11,282 nucleotides of DNA from an uncultured Clostridia bacterium (GTDB lineage Bacteria > Bacillota > Clostridia > Oscillospirales > CAG-272): positions 1 through 11,282 of the forward strand of contig CAMGRB010000025.1 of the NCBI GenBank assembly GCA_946061315.1. Reading direction: 5' to 3'. The translations under genes were made by a program, and so were the position numbers. Below the pieces are notes generated by a model. It saw nothing but the letters and a program-made list of their open reading frames with translations, was not told the DNA's origin and did no database searches. How positions within the stretch are numbered: position 1 is the stretch's first letter; each line of letters begins with the position of its first letter. Shown here piece by piece: positions 5,266-11,282 of this stretch.

Positions 5266-8200
5266 TTAGCCGTTCTTCTTGATAGTTCCGTCTGTGCAAA
5301 CGATGGTATAATCACCTGTGCGCGAATTCCAATCGGTGCCTTTACTAATATCGTTCCATTGTTGCATTGTACCGTTGTAAGTTATGCTTGTAAGATTGCT
5401 GCAACCGGAAAATGCGGAATCACCGATAGAGGTTACGCTATTAGGAATTACGATGCTTGTCAAACCGGTGCAGTAGTAAAATGCGTGATCACCGATAGAG
5501 GTTATGCTACCCGGAATTTCGATGCTTGTCAAACCGCTGCAGCCGTAAAATGCGTAATCACCGATAGAGGTTACGCTATTAGGAATTTCGATGCTTGTCA
5601 GACCGCTGCAACTGGAAAATGCGTAATCACCGATAGAGGTTACGCTACCGGGAATTTCGATGCTTGTCAGACCGCTGCAGCCCGAAAAGGCATCATTGCC
5701 AATAGATTCTACGCTACCTGGAATTTCGATGCTTGTCAGACCGCTGCAGCCGGAAAATGCGGAATCACCGATAGAGGTTACACCATCAGGAATAACAAAT
5801 GAAGCATCTGTTTTGCCGCGAGCATATATTATCAGCGTTTTCCCGTCTTTGCTGTACAGATTGCCGTCTATCGATTTATAATTTTCGTTGTTTTCATCAA
5901 CAGATATGCTTATCAAAGCGGTGCAATTGCCAAATGCGGAATTGCCAATACTCGTTACTCCGTTACCTATTGTCACACTTGTCAAACCGATGCAGCCCGA
6001 AAATGCATAACTGCCGATAGAGGTTACGCTACCCGGAATTTCGATACTTGTCAAACCGATGCAGTGGTCAAATGCCATGTCGCCAATGCTCGTCACACCG
6101 TTGCCTATTGTCAAGCTTGTAAGACCTATACATTGCGAAAATGCATAAATGCCGATAGAGGTTACGCTACCCGGAATGTCGATGCTTGTCAAACCGCTGC
6201 AGTTGTAAAATGCCATGTCGCCAATGCTCGTCGCACCGTTGCCTATTGTCACACTTGTCAAACCGGTGCAGTTGTAAAATGCCTTGTAGCCAATGCTCGT
6301 CACACCGTTGCCTATTGTCACACTTGTCAAACCGGTGCAGCCCGAAAAGGCATCCCTGCCAATAGATTCTACGCTACCCGGAATTTCGATACTTGTCAAA
6401 CCGCTGCAGTCGTCAAATGCGCCTTCGCCGATAGAGGTTACGCTATCGGGAATTTCGACGCTTGTCAGACTAGTGCAACCGGAGAACGCGGAATTGCCAA
6501 TACTCGTTACTCCGTTACCTATTACCACACTTGTCAAGCCTCTACAGTACGTAAAGGCACACACGCCTATGTAAGTTACGCTATCCGGAATTTCGATGCT
6601 TGTGAGACCGTAGCAGCCTCTGAATGCGTAATCGCCGATGCTCTTTACGCTGTTGCCTATTATCACGCTTGTCAGACTAGTGCAATCGGAGAACGCGGCA
6701 TTGCCAATACTCGTTACGCTGTTGCCTATTATCACGCTTGTCAGACTAGTGCAACCGGAGAACGCGGAACTGCCAATACTCGTTACGCTGTCGGGTAAAA
6801 TTACTGTTTTGACATGACTTGGTATATTCAATCGTTCTACTGCTTCAACTGGTTTGCCGTTGTAAGTTGGTCTGATAAAGATTACATCGGAGTCACAACC
6901 GTTGATACCCGTTACGCTATAGTAAGCTCCGTTGGAGGATAATTGATAGTTCATATCCGTATAAGGTAAACCGCATACAGTACATCCGTCATCTCCGTAC
7001 ACGTGAGGCTTCTGACCGATTTCGTCACATCTGGAACACTTTTTATTATAATAACACAACTCGTCGCCAAAATCGTGACCGAGAGATGGAACATCTTCTT
7101 TTAACTGCCCGTCACATCTGGAACATTCTTTATGTCTTGCGCCTGCAATAAGACAAGTCGGCTCAATATCGTAAATCCAGTCGCCAAAGTCGTGCCCGAG
7201 TTTTTCCACCACTCTGTCCTCTGCCTTTTGGCATACCGTACAAGTACGTCTTTCTCTGCCGTCCTCAAGGCAGTTATATTCTTTACGTACCATCCACTCG
7301 CCAAACTCGTGACCGACAGGGTCGATATTTCTTGTGCTTATATCACCGCACTTTTCACACTTCTTCTGCGCGTATCCGTATCTTGCGCAATCCGGCTCCT
7401 CGATCACTCTTTCCTCTCCGTACTTGTGACCAGCCAACTCTTCATAGTTGCATCTTGAGCATATAGAAGGCGTCGTACAGGTTCCGCCTTGCATATCGTG
7501 GCCGAGCTTACTCAACGAATTGTTGGTGACCTGTCCGCAGTTGATACAGGTTTGCTGTTGAACGCCGTCCTCGGTACAGGTTGCGGGGATTGTGACAACC
7601 CATTCACCCTCGTGGCTGACCTTGGATATGATCGACTCTTCATAATGTGAGCACACATAACAGGTCCTGCTTTTCAAGCCGGTCGTCGTGCAAGTTGCGG
7701 GTTGATCGATAGTCCATTCCGAATAATCGTGCATTCCTATAATCGTCATTGTCGAAACGTTGCCGCAAACCGTACAGGTTCTTGTTTTTGTACCGTTCGT
7801 CGTACAGGTAGCTTCTTTTGTAACTACGTATTCTCCGCTATGTCCCGCCATAGGAACGACTTTTTCTTCGCGTTCACCGCAAACCGTACAGGTTCTTGTT
7901 TTTGTACCGTTCGTCGTACAGGTAGCTTCTTTTGTAACTACGTATTCTCCGCTATGTTCCGCTTTGGGAATGACTTTTTCTTCGCGTTCACCGCACACGG
8001 AGCAATACGCCACCGACGCTCCGCTGCTTGTACAGGTAGCCGGAGTTACTATTTCCCAAGTGCCGAATTTGTGTCCGGTCGCACGGACCTCTCTTTCTTC
8101 TTTTGCGTTACAAACACGGCAGGTTCTTTCTTCTATGCCCGCTTGTTGACAGGTTGGCTCATTGCCCGCCTGCAGAGCCCATTCCGTGAATACGTGACCG

Positions 8201-8823
8201 GCGCCTTCTCCCTCGACGTAGTTGCACCGTTTACATTCTTTTCCGCCGACGCAGGTTGAGTCTAGCAATTCGTGGCTACCTATCATGGGTATTTTTTCGG
8301 TTTCAAGCGCATCACATACGGTGCAGATTCTCTGCCTTTCTCCATCGTCAAAGCAACGCGGCTCTGCAGTTACGTACCACTCACCTTTATGTGAAGGATC
8401 TACGTCGCTGTTTTTCGTCGTTTTGCACACCGTGCAAGTTTGCGTCAACACGCCCTTTTCGGTGCAGGTCGGCTCGGTAGTAACCTTACCTTCGTCAAAC
8501 TTATGTTCTCCGTATTGACCGTATGATTCACCGCAACGAGTACATACCGCAAGCACGTTACAAGTCGCAGTGCCGCCTGTATGGCCAAGCTGCTCGCCAT
8601 ATTCAAATGATTCCGTACCCTTTTCTCCACATTCGCAGGAAAAACAGTATTTCGCTTTTTCCGTACAGGTCGCCGGCGAAACAAGATAATCTTCGGTCGT
8701 TACCTGCCTCGTAAATTCGTGCTCGTGCCCATCGGACTCGTTGCCGCACGCGGTGAGGCAACACCCCAAAATAACCGCCGAAATTACGGTTATCAAGAAA
8801 AGATATAACCGATTTCTTTTCAT
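5266..8823 (-). CDS. Surface lipoprotein: CxxC repeats plus BspA-type leucine-rich repeats
   Basis: This encodes 1185 residues. It begins with a lipoprotein signal peptide: MKRNR, a hydrophobic core, and the lipobox LTAC with Cys26, so the mature protein should be anchored to the outer face of the membrane. Residues of about 35-625 are a chain of roughly 38-residue repeats of the type ATCT-x-x-G-x-x-x-R-TCTVCG...GH, with about 17 CxxC motifs that could bind metal or form disulfides. Residues of about 655-1160 are about 19 leucine-rich units of 23 residues (VTSIGDSAFSGCSGLTSIEIP), the LRR_5/BspA type linked to adhesion in other bacteria. One non-repeat insertion (DENNENYKSIDGNLYSKDG) follows unit 13. 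The C-terminus (TYNGTMQQWNDISKG) is typical of such proteins. GGAGGA (8830-8835) lies 6 bases before the ATG, and a promoter lies at 8880-8907. The exact ligand is unknown. Confidence 0.92.
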   Translation of the reverse strand: MKRNRLYLFLITVISAVILGCCLTACGNESDGHEHEFTRQVTTEDYLVSPATCTEKAKYCFSCECGEKGTESFEYGEQLGHTGGTATCNVLAVCTRCGESYGQYGEHKFDEGKVTTEPTCTEKGVLTQTCTVCKTTKNSDVDPSHKGEWYVTAEPRCFDDGERQRICTVCDALETEKIPMIGSHELLDSTCVGGKECKRCNYVEGEGAGHVFTEWALQAGNEPTCQQAGIEERTCRVCNAKEEREVRATGHKFGTWEIVTPATCTSSGASVAYCSVCGEREEKVIPKAEHSGEYVVTKEATCTTNGTKTRTCTVCGEREEKVVPMAGHSGEYVVTKEATCTTNGTKTRTCTVCGNVSTMTIIGMHDYSEWTIDQPATCTTTGLKSRTCYVCSHYEESIISKVSHEGEWVVTIPATCTEDGVQQQTCINCGQVTNNSLSKLGHDMQGGTCTTPSICSRCNYEELAGHKYGEERVIEEPDCARYGYAQKKCEKCGDISTRNIDPVGHEFGEWMVRKEYNCLEDGRERRTCTVCQKAEDRVVEKLGHDFGDWIYDIEPTCLIAGARHKECSRCDGQLKEDVPSLGHDFGDELCYYNKKCSRCDEIGQKPHVYGDDGCTVCGLPYTDMNYQLSSNGAYYSVTGINGCDSDVIFIRPTYNGKPVEAVERLNIPSHVKTVILPDSVTSIGSSAFSGCTSLTSVIIGNSVTSIGNAAFSDCTSLTSVIIGNSVKSIGDYAFRGCYGLTSIEIPDSVTYIGVCAFTYCRGLTSVVIGNGVTSIGNSAFSGCTSLTSVEIPDSVTSIGEGAFDDCSGLTSIEIPGSVESIGRDAFSGCTGLTSVTIGNGVTSIGYKAFYNCTGLTSVTIGNGATSIGDMAFYNCSGLTSIDIPGSVTSIGIYAFSQCIGLTSLTIGNGVTSIGDMAFDHCIGLTSIEIPGSVTSIGSYAFSGCIGLTSVTIGNGVTSIGNSAFGNCTALISISVDENNENYKSIDGNLYSKDGKTLIIYARGKTDASFVIPDGVTSIGDSAFSGCSGLTSIEIPGSVESIGNDAFSGCSGLTSIEIPGSVTSIGDYAFSSCSGLTSIEIPNSVTSIGDYAFYGCSGLTSIEIPGSITSIGDHAFYYCTGLTSIVIPNSVTSIGDSAFSGCSNLTSITYNGTMQQWNDISKGTDWNSRTGDYTIVCTDGTIKKNG
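5345..6805 (-). repeat. 69-base tandem repeats encoding the leucine-rich units
   Basis: The DNA repeats with a 69-base period, e.g. GATAGAGGTTACGCTA followed by a GGAATTTCGATGCTTGT-type stretch on the plus strand. Units alternate between an EIPGS type and an IGNGV type. Neighbouring units are alike enough to allow slippage or recombination that changes unit number. The lack of stops in the antisense frames comes from this repetition. Confidence 0.85.
7763..7990 (-). repeat. Near-identical 114-base duplication inside the lipoprotein gene
   Basis: Bases 7763-7843 are identical to 7877-7957 (81 bases), offset by 114 bases, which is exactly 38 codons. The copies then diverge slightly. Protein units: HSGEYVVTKEATCTTNG, twice. 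The other units of this region differ much more, so this duplication is recent. Confidence 0.85.
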
Positions 8824-8845
8824 ATAATTTCCTCCAAAAAATATT

Positions 8846-8858
8846 CTTGCTTTGCAAG
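8846..8858 (-). other. Small hairpin in the lipoprotein leader
   Basis: CTTGC-AAA-GCAAG on the minus strand lies about 10 bases upstream of the ribosome-binding site GGAGGA. It could affect mRNA stability or translation. A similar TTGCTTTGCAA core occurs in array 1 at 4961-4971. Confidence 0.35.
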
Positions 8859-8879
8859 TAAAATTTATCTGACATAATC

Positions 8880-8907
8880 ATTATAACATAAAAATCTACA
8901 CGGTCAA
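8880..8907 (-). promoter_or_regulatory. Sigma-70/SigA promoter of the lipoprotein gene
   Basis: On the minus strand TTGACC (8902-8907) and TATAAT (8880-8885) are 16 bases apart. The start near 8873 gives a leader of about 50 bases containing the hairpin at 8846-8858. Confidence 0.75.
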
Positions 8908-8955
8908 TAGAAAAATATATAATTTTTCAAATCAATCGCTCTAAAAACACCGCAA

Positions 8956-9012
8956 CCAACCTTAAATCAATGCGTAGCATTGTATGTAATCGGTTGCTTG
9001 CGACCGTATGTA
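8956..9012 (+). repeat. Array header motif, copy 2, with its first two hairpins
   Basis: CCAACCTTAAATCAATGCG starts a 53-base block (8960-9012) that recurs at 9233-9285 with 2 mismatches. The block includes AATGC-GTA-GCATT (8969-8981) and the GGTTGC...GACC hairpin (8992-9005). Confidence 0.8.
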
Positions 9013-9130
9013 GCAAGGCGAAGGCGGTATGTAATCAAGGCGCAGGGAACATACACCTTCGGTGGTAACATACGCCTGACGGCAATTACATACACGCATA
9101 GCGTGATTACATACCAATCCTGCGGCTTGG
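8969..9130. repeat. Hairpin array 2: palindromes separated by GTATGTAATC, linker inverting midway
   Basis: Forward linkers GTATGTA(ATC) lie at 8982-8991, 9006-9012 and 9027-9036. Reverse linkers (GATTA)ACATAC or shorter forms lie at 9049-9054, 9067-9073, 9085-9093 and 9105-9114. The palindromes include AATGC-GTA-GCATT, GGTTGC...GCGACC (one G-T pair), CACC-TTC-GGTG (9054-9064), GCC-TGAC-GGC (9074-9083), CACGC-ATA-GCGTG (9093-9105) and CCAA...TTGG (9114-9130). Two units near the centre (9013-9026, 9037-9049) are degenerate. The layout matches array 1 with an entirely different linker. It lies upstream of the lipoprotein promoter. Confidence 0.82.
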
Positions 9131-9134
9131 ATAG

Positions 9135-9170
9135 AAAAAGCAAGGAGACAGAGTTTGCGAGTGTACCGAG
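9135..9170 (+). repeat. Array tail segment, copy 1
   Basis: AAAAAGCAAGGAGACAGAG followed by TTTGCGAGTGTACCGAG. It aligns over 36 bases with 9285-9320 with 4 mismatches. It directly follows array 2 and leads into a less regular stretch (9171-9228) with weak palindromes and TGTGACGAC / TGTGACATCAT segments. Confidence 0.75.
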
Positions 9171-9228
9171 TAAACTGTGACGACTATGCGGCTCGCACAT
9201 GCGCGTAGCGGAAGCTGTGACATCATAA

Positions 9229-9285
9229 CTAACCTTAAATCAATGCGGAGCATTGTATGTAATCGGTTGCTTGCAACCGTATGTA
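9229..9285 (+). repeat. Array header motif, copy 3, with its first two hairpins
   Basis: CTAACCTTAAATCAATGCG, then hairpins AATGC-GGA-GCATT and GGTTGC-TT-GCAACC separated by GTATGTAATC. It matches 8960-9012 at 51 of 53 positions. One difference turns a G-T pair in the second hairpin into T-A, keeping the stem. Confidence 0.8.
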
Positions 9286-9320
9286 AAAAGCAAGGAGATA
9301 TAGTTTGCGAGTGAAACGAG
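9285..9320 (+). repeat. Array tail segment, copy 2
   Basis: AAAAAGCAAGGAGATATAG followed by TTTGCGAGTGAAACGAG. Here it comes directly after the second hairpin of the header block, as if the rest of array 2 had been deleted or never added. It leads into array 3. Confidence 0.75.
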
Positions 9321-9493
9321 CATTTCATTTGCCCGAAGTGCAACTTCATTTCGAGCGAAGCGAGAACATCGTTTGAAAACGGAGTTTTCATGCTCGTTCA
9401 TTTGTGCCGCATATGGCGGCAATGATGTTAGCCTTTGGCTAAATGATGTTGCCTGAAAGCAGGCAAACGATGTTGTGCCTTAACGGCACAAAT
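9321..9493. repeat. Hairpin array 3: palindromes with ATGATG-type linkers, inverting midway
   Basis: The right half is very regular: TGCCGC/GCGGCA (9405-9421), TTAGCC-TTT-GGCTAA (9428-9442), TTGCCTG-AAAG-CAGGCAA (9449-9466) and TTGTGCC-TTAAC-GGCACAA (9473-9491), joined by ATGATG, ATGATG and ACGATG. The left half carries the inverted linkers CTTCATTT, AACATCGTTT (9365-9374, the exact complement of AAACGATGTT at 9465-9474) and TTCATTT, around GAAAAC-GGA-GTTTTC (9375-9389) and weaker palindromes. AACGAGCAT (9315-9323) pairs with 9390-9398. The array lies between the tail repeat and the strong hairpin at 9495-9524, downstream of the recombinase gene. Confidence 0.8.
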
Positions 9494-9494
9494 G

Positions 9495-9524
9495 AAAAAT
9501 CCAAGTCGCAAGACTTGGATTTTT
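9495..9524. terminator. Perfect 13-pair hairpin, probable bidirectional terminator
   Basis: AAAAATCCAAGTC (9495-9507), loop GCAA, GACTTGGATTTTT (9512-9524). The A and T tracts flank the G/C core on both sides, so it can act on either strand. It closes array 3 and lies about 140 bases past the recombinase stop. Confidence 0.7.
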
Positions 9525-9615
9525 GTCTTTGTTGTACGAAATAGCTGCACTGCATTTTTATAAGTTGCAGTAGGTTTGTGAGCAAAAGACGATGTTTTTC
9601 ACTCAAAGATGATAA

Positions 9616-9639
9616 AAGTCCGACAACTCTGCCGGACTT
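9616..9639 (-). terminator. Probable terminator of the recombinase gene
   Basis: On the minus strand AAGTCCG (9633-9639) pairs with CGGACTT (9616-9622) around a 10-base loop, followed by TTATCATC. It lies 21 bases past the stop at 9661. The T-run is short, so termination may be completed at 9495-9524. Between them, ACTGCA...TGCAGT near 9549-9571 is a further weak dyad. Confidence 0.5.
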
Positions 9640-9660
9640 GTGTTTTTCATTTCTATATAT

Positions 9661-11058
9661 TTAATTGTTTGTTTCTATGGGTTCACGGATTTGAATTCCA
9701 CCTTTCAGCACGATGATAATTGAGTTGTCTTTCATCACCCTGATGTACTCAACCAATCTTCTTACTGTCACGTCGCTATATTCCGTAAAACAAATATCGC
9801 TCGAAGATAAATACTCTTTTATATTCTCTATCTCCGAATTGATTTTTTCGTTTGATGCAATTTTTTCTTTTGCCATTTCAAGTTGTTCTCTTATAACAAC
9901 CATCTGTTCACTTAAAGCTTTTATCTCTTGTTGAAAGCGTTTGCCATCGCCCGAAGAATTTACCGCAAGTTCCATTGTTTCATCCATAATGTCATTCAAT
10001 GCTTTTAACTGTTTTTCAAGAGCATAAACATCAAGCGCACCATCTTGTCCCGTAACCGCATAGGCAAGATTCGACAGTATCAAATCTAAAACATCTTTTC
10101 GATCCTTAACGGCAGAACTTATTCCACGCATTACTGCTTGTTTTATCTTTTCATCGTCAACGGTTACGGAATCTGCACAAAAAGTGGTACCGTTTTCCAA
10201 TCGACTTAAACAACGCCAAACTCGTTGATTCACACCGTTTCTACTGTACGTCTTTCTTCGATAAGGACTCCCGCATTCTCCACACACAAGCAAATCTGTT
10301 AGCGCAAATCTGCCGCTGTATTTTCCCTGCTCCGTTATTCCTGAATCCGTCTTTTTCCTTACGTTACCGCGACGTGCCATTTCCATCTGCACCATTTTGA
10401 ATGTGCTTTGCGTAACAATAGCAGGATGATTGTTTTTCACGAGGTACTTCGGCATTTCCCCACGATTTTTCTTTACCTTCTTTGTAATACAGTTCTCCGT
10501 ATATGTTTTCTGCATTAACAAGTCCCCACAGTAGCGTTCATTGGACAGTATGTTTTTCAAAAGACTTTTACTCCAAACCGTCTTTCCCGTTTTGGTCTTT
10601 ACGCCTTCTGATTCAAGATAATCTTTGATTTGATCAAGGCTGCAGCCGTTAAGATACATATTAAAAATATCACGAATATACCTTGCTTCTTCTTCAACTA
10701 TTTCCGGCTCACCGTTTTCTCCTTTACGATAACCGAGCAGATTATATCGAAACTTAAAAGTCCCCGACTTCATACGTTGCTGAATGCCCCAACGCACGTT
10801 TGCGCTGATATTTTCGCTTTCGGCTTGCGCAAGAACGCTATACAGACCGATTGCCATTTCATTCTCGGTTTTTAACGAGTCAAGAGCTTGTTCTTCAAAA
10901 TATACGCCGATCCCTTTCGCTTTCAGTTTTCTTACATAATTCAAACTGTCAACGGTATTTCTCGCAAAGCGCGCAACTGACTTTGTCAGTATCAGGTCAA
11001 TCTTGCCCTTATCACAGTCACGCATCATTCGCATAAAATTCGTGCGTTTCTTCGCCAT
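9661..11058 (-). CDS. Large serine recombinase (TnpX/TndX-like), missing its catalytic start
   Basis: From the first usable ATG this gives 465 residues. Recognisable parts are the second half of the resolvase-type catalytic domain (LILTKSVARFARNTVD near 21-36; YFEEQALDSL; GLYSVLAQAESENIS), the Recombinase domain (about 115-215), a zinc ribbon (CGEC near 259 and a second Cys pair near 285-296), a coiled-coil stretch (about 335-410) and the usual C-terminal tail. Intact relatives start about 60-80 residues earlier with AAYCRVS carrying the nucleophilic serine. Here the same frame continues upstream to 11211 and encodes SSDSEDQLESYKAQVAYYTD, but no ATG, GTG or TTG precedes it and TAA lies at 11212-11214. 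From 11058 the product lacks the catalytic serine and is probably inactive. Such enzymes move transposons or integrative elements, so this may be a relic of one. Confidence 0.85.
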   Translation of the reverse strand: MAKKRTNFMRMMRDCDKGKIDLILTKSVARFARNTVDSLNYVRKLKAKGIGVYFEEQALDSLKTENEMAIGLYSVLAQAESENISANVRWGIQQRMKSGTFKFRYNLLGYRKGENGEPEIVEEEARYIRDIFNMYLNGCSLDQIKDYLESEGVKTKTGKTVWSKSLLKNILSNERYCGDLLMQKTYTENCITKKVKKNRGEMPKYLVKNNHPAIVTQSTFKMVQMEMARRGNVRKKTDSGITEQGKYSGRFALTDLLVCGECGSPYRRKTYSRNGVNQRVWRCLSRLENGTTFCADSVTVDDEKIKQAVMRGISSAVKDRKDVLDLILSNLAYAVTGQDGALDVYALEKQLKALNDIMDETMELAVNSSGDGKRFQQEIKALSEQMVVIREQLEMAKEKIASNEKINSEIENIKEYLSSSDICFTEYSDVTVRRLVEYIRVMKDNSIIIVLKGGIQIREPIETNN

Positions 11059-11281
11059 AGTTCCCGTAATGCCCTCGTCCGCATAAATATCGACGAAGCG
11101 CCATCTCGGATTTTTTGCTATTGCATCAGTATAATACGCAACCTGTGCCTTATAACTTTCAAGTTGATCCTCGCTGTCGGATGAGTAAACGACAGGGAGA
11201 ATATGCAGCCGTTAAAAGATTTCGGCCACACGACTTCCTTTCACTTTATACCCGTGCGTGCTTTCCGCACCGATAAATTTA
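11059..11281 (-). pseudogene. Damaged 5' end of the serine recombinase gene
   Basis: In frame with the recombinase, 11211-11059 reads RLHILPVV, then YSSDSEDQLESYKAQ, then YADEGITGT, which is clearly the catalytic-domain start of this family. Upstream of the TAA (11212-11214) the same frame reads GYKVKGSRVAEIF and is open to the window edge. A GTG at 11227-11229 has a GGAA-type ribosome-binding site before it and would have begun the protein as (M)AEIF. The expected AAYCRVS motif is not intact: GCTGCATAT and TGTCGT (A-A-Y, C-R) appear in another frame, separated by 6 bases and shifted by 1. This looks like an insertion/frameshift at the active-site motif. The exact ancestral sequence is inference. 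Confidence 0.6.
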
Positions 11282-11282
11282 T

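Noticed and set aside
5359..5802. Open frame of 147 codons on the plus strand in the same repeat region
   Set aside because: It has the same cause: antisense of the 69-base repeats.
6064..6798. Open frame of 244 codons on the plus strand inside the lipoprotein gene
   Set aside because: Its repetitive peptide (NARHTVAYCHTCQTG-like) is the antisense reading of the 69-base leucine-rich repeats; it is stop-free only because one repeat is.
7702..8259. Open frame of 185 codons on the plus strand
   Set aside because: It is antisense to the CxxC repeats and mirrors their periodicity, with no independent coding signal.
9171..9228. A possible fourth array with TGTGAC-type linkers
   Set aside because: TGTGACGAC and TGTGACATCAT occur, but the palindromes between them are too weak to call.
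8967..9422. Short open frames through the hairpin arrays
   Set aside because: They translate linkers and palindromes (e.g. repeated ITYNA), lack ribosome-binding sites and span structures present on both strands.

Overview
The window looks like a chromosomal stretch from a Gram-positive, gut-type Clostridia (Bacillota). The signs are strong AAGGAG/GGAGGA ribosome-binding sites, near-consensus TTGACA/TATAAT promoters, a lipobox lipoprotein built from CxxC repeats and BspA-type leucine-rich repeats, a TnpX/TndX-like large serine recombinase, and DUF5714-type and DUF6485-type proteins. This assignment is inferred from style and families; there is no rRNA or marker gene.

Layout, left to right. 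(1) 1-670, minus strand: the start of a secreted protein resembling surface beta-helix proteins. Its reading frame stops at 53 but appears to continue in another frame to the window edge. It has a textbook promoter at 732-760. (2) 671-1498: no gene. This stretch holds copies of two kinds of small hairpin repeat in both orientations, whose stems differ in sequence but keep pairing. (3) 1499-2268, minus strand: a two-gene operon of small cysteine-rich proteins. (4) 2360-2451: back-to-back divergent promoters. (5) 2494-4827, plus strand: a complete cytoplasmic family-2 glycoside hydrolase, G+C-richer than its surroundings, followed by a terminator hairpin. (6) 4951-5156: a tandem hairpin array. 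(7) 5266-8823, minus strand: a 1185-residue lipoprotein with about 17 CxxC motifs followed by about 19 leucine-rich repeats. (8) 8956-9524: two more hairpin arrays with duplicated header and tail segments. (9) 9661-11281, minus strand: a large serine recombinase whose 5' end is damaged.

The most unusual feature is the set of three hairpin arrays. Each is a chain of short palindromes of differing sequence, separated by a linker that is nearly constant within an array but different between arrays (GTGAAAT; GTATGTAATC; ATGATG-like). In every array the linker flips to its reverse complement about halfway along. The whole array could therefore fold as one long stem made of paired linkers, with the small hairpins projecting from it. 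A header motif (CTAACCTTAAATCAATGCG and variants) occurs in three direct copies, which bracket the lipoprotein gene and recur beside the recombinase. I do not recognise this as a named element. It may be a family of interspersed 3'-end repeats, or part of a recombinase-related mobile element.

Functional links between genes are weak. The glycosidase and the surface lipoprotein fit a carbohydrate-rich gut niche, and the two cysteine-rich proteins probably act together. The remainder looks like a plastic, repeat-laden accessory region.
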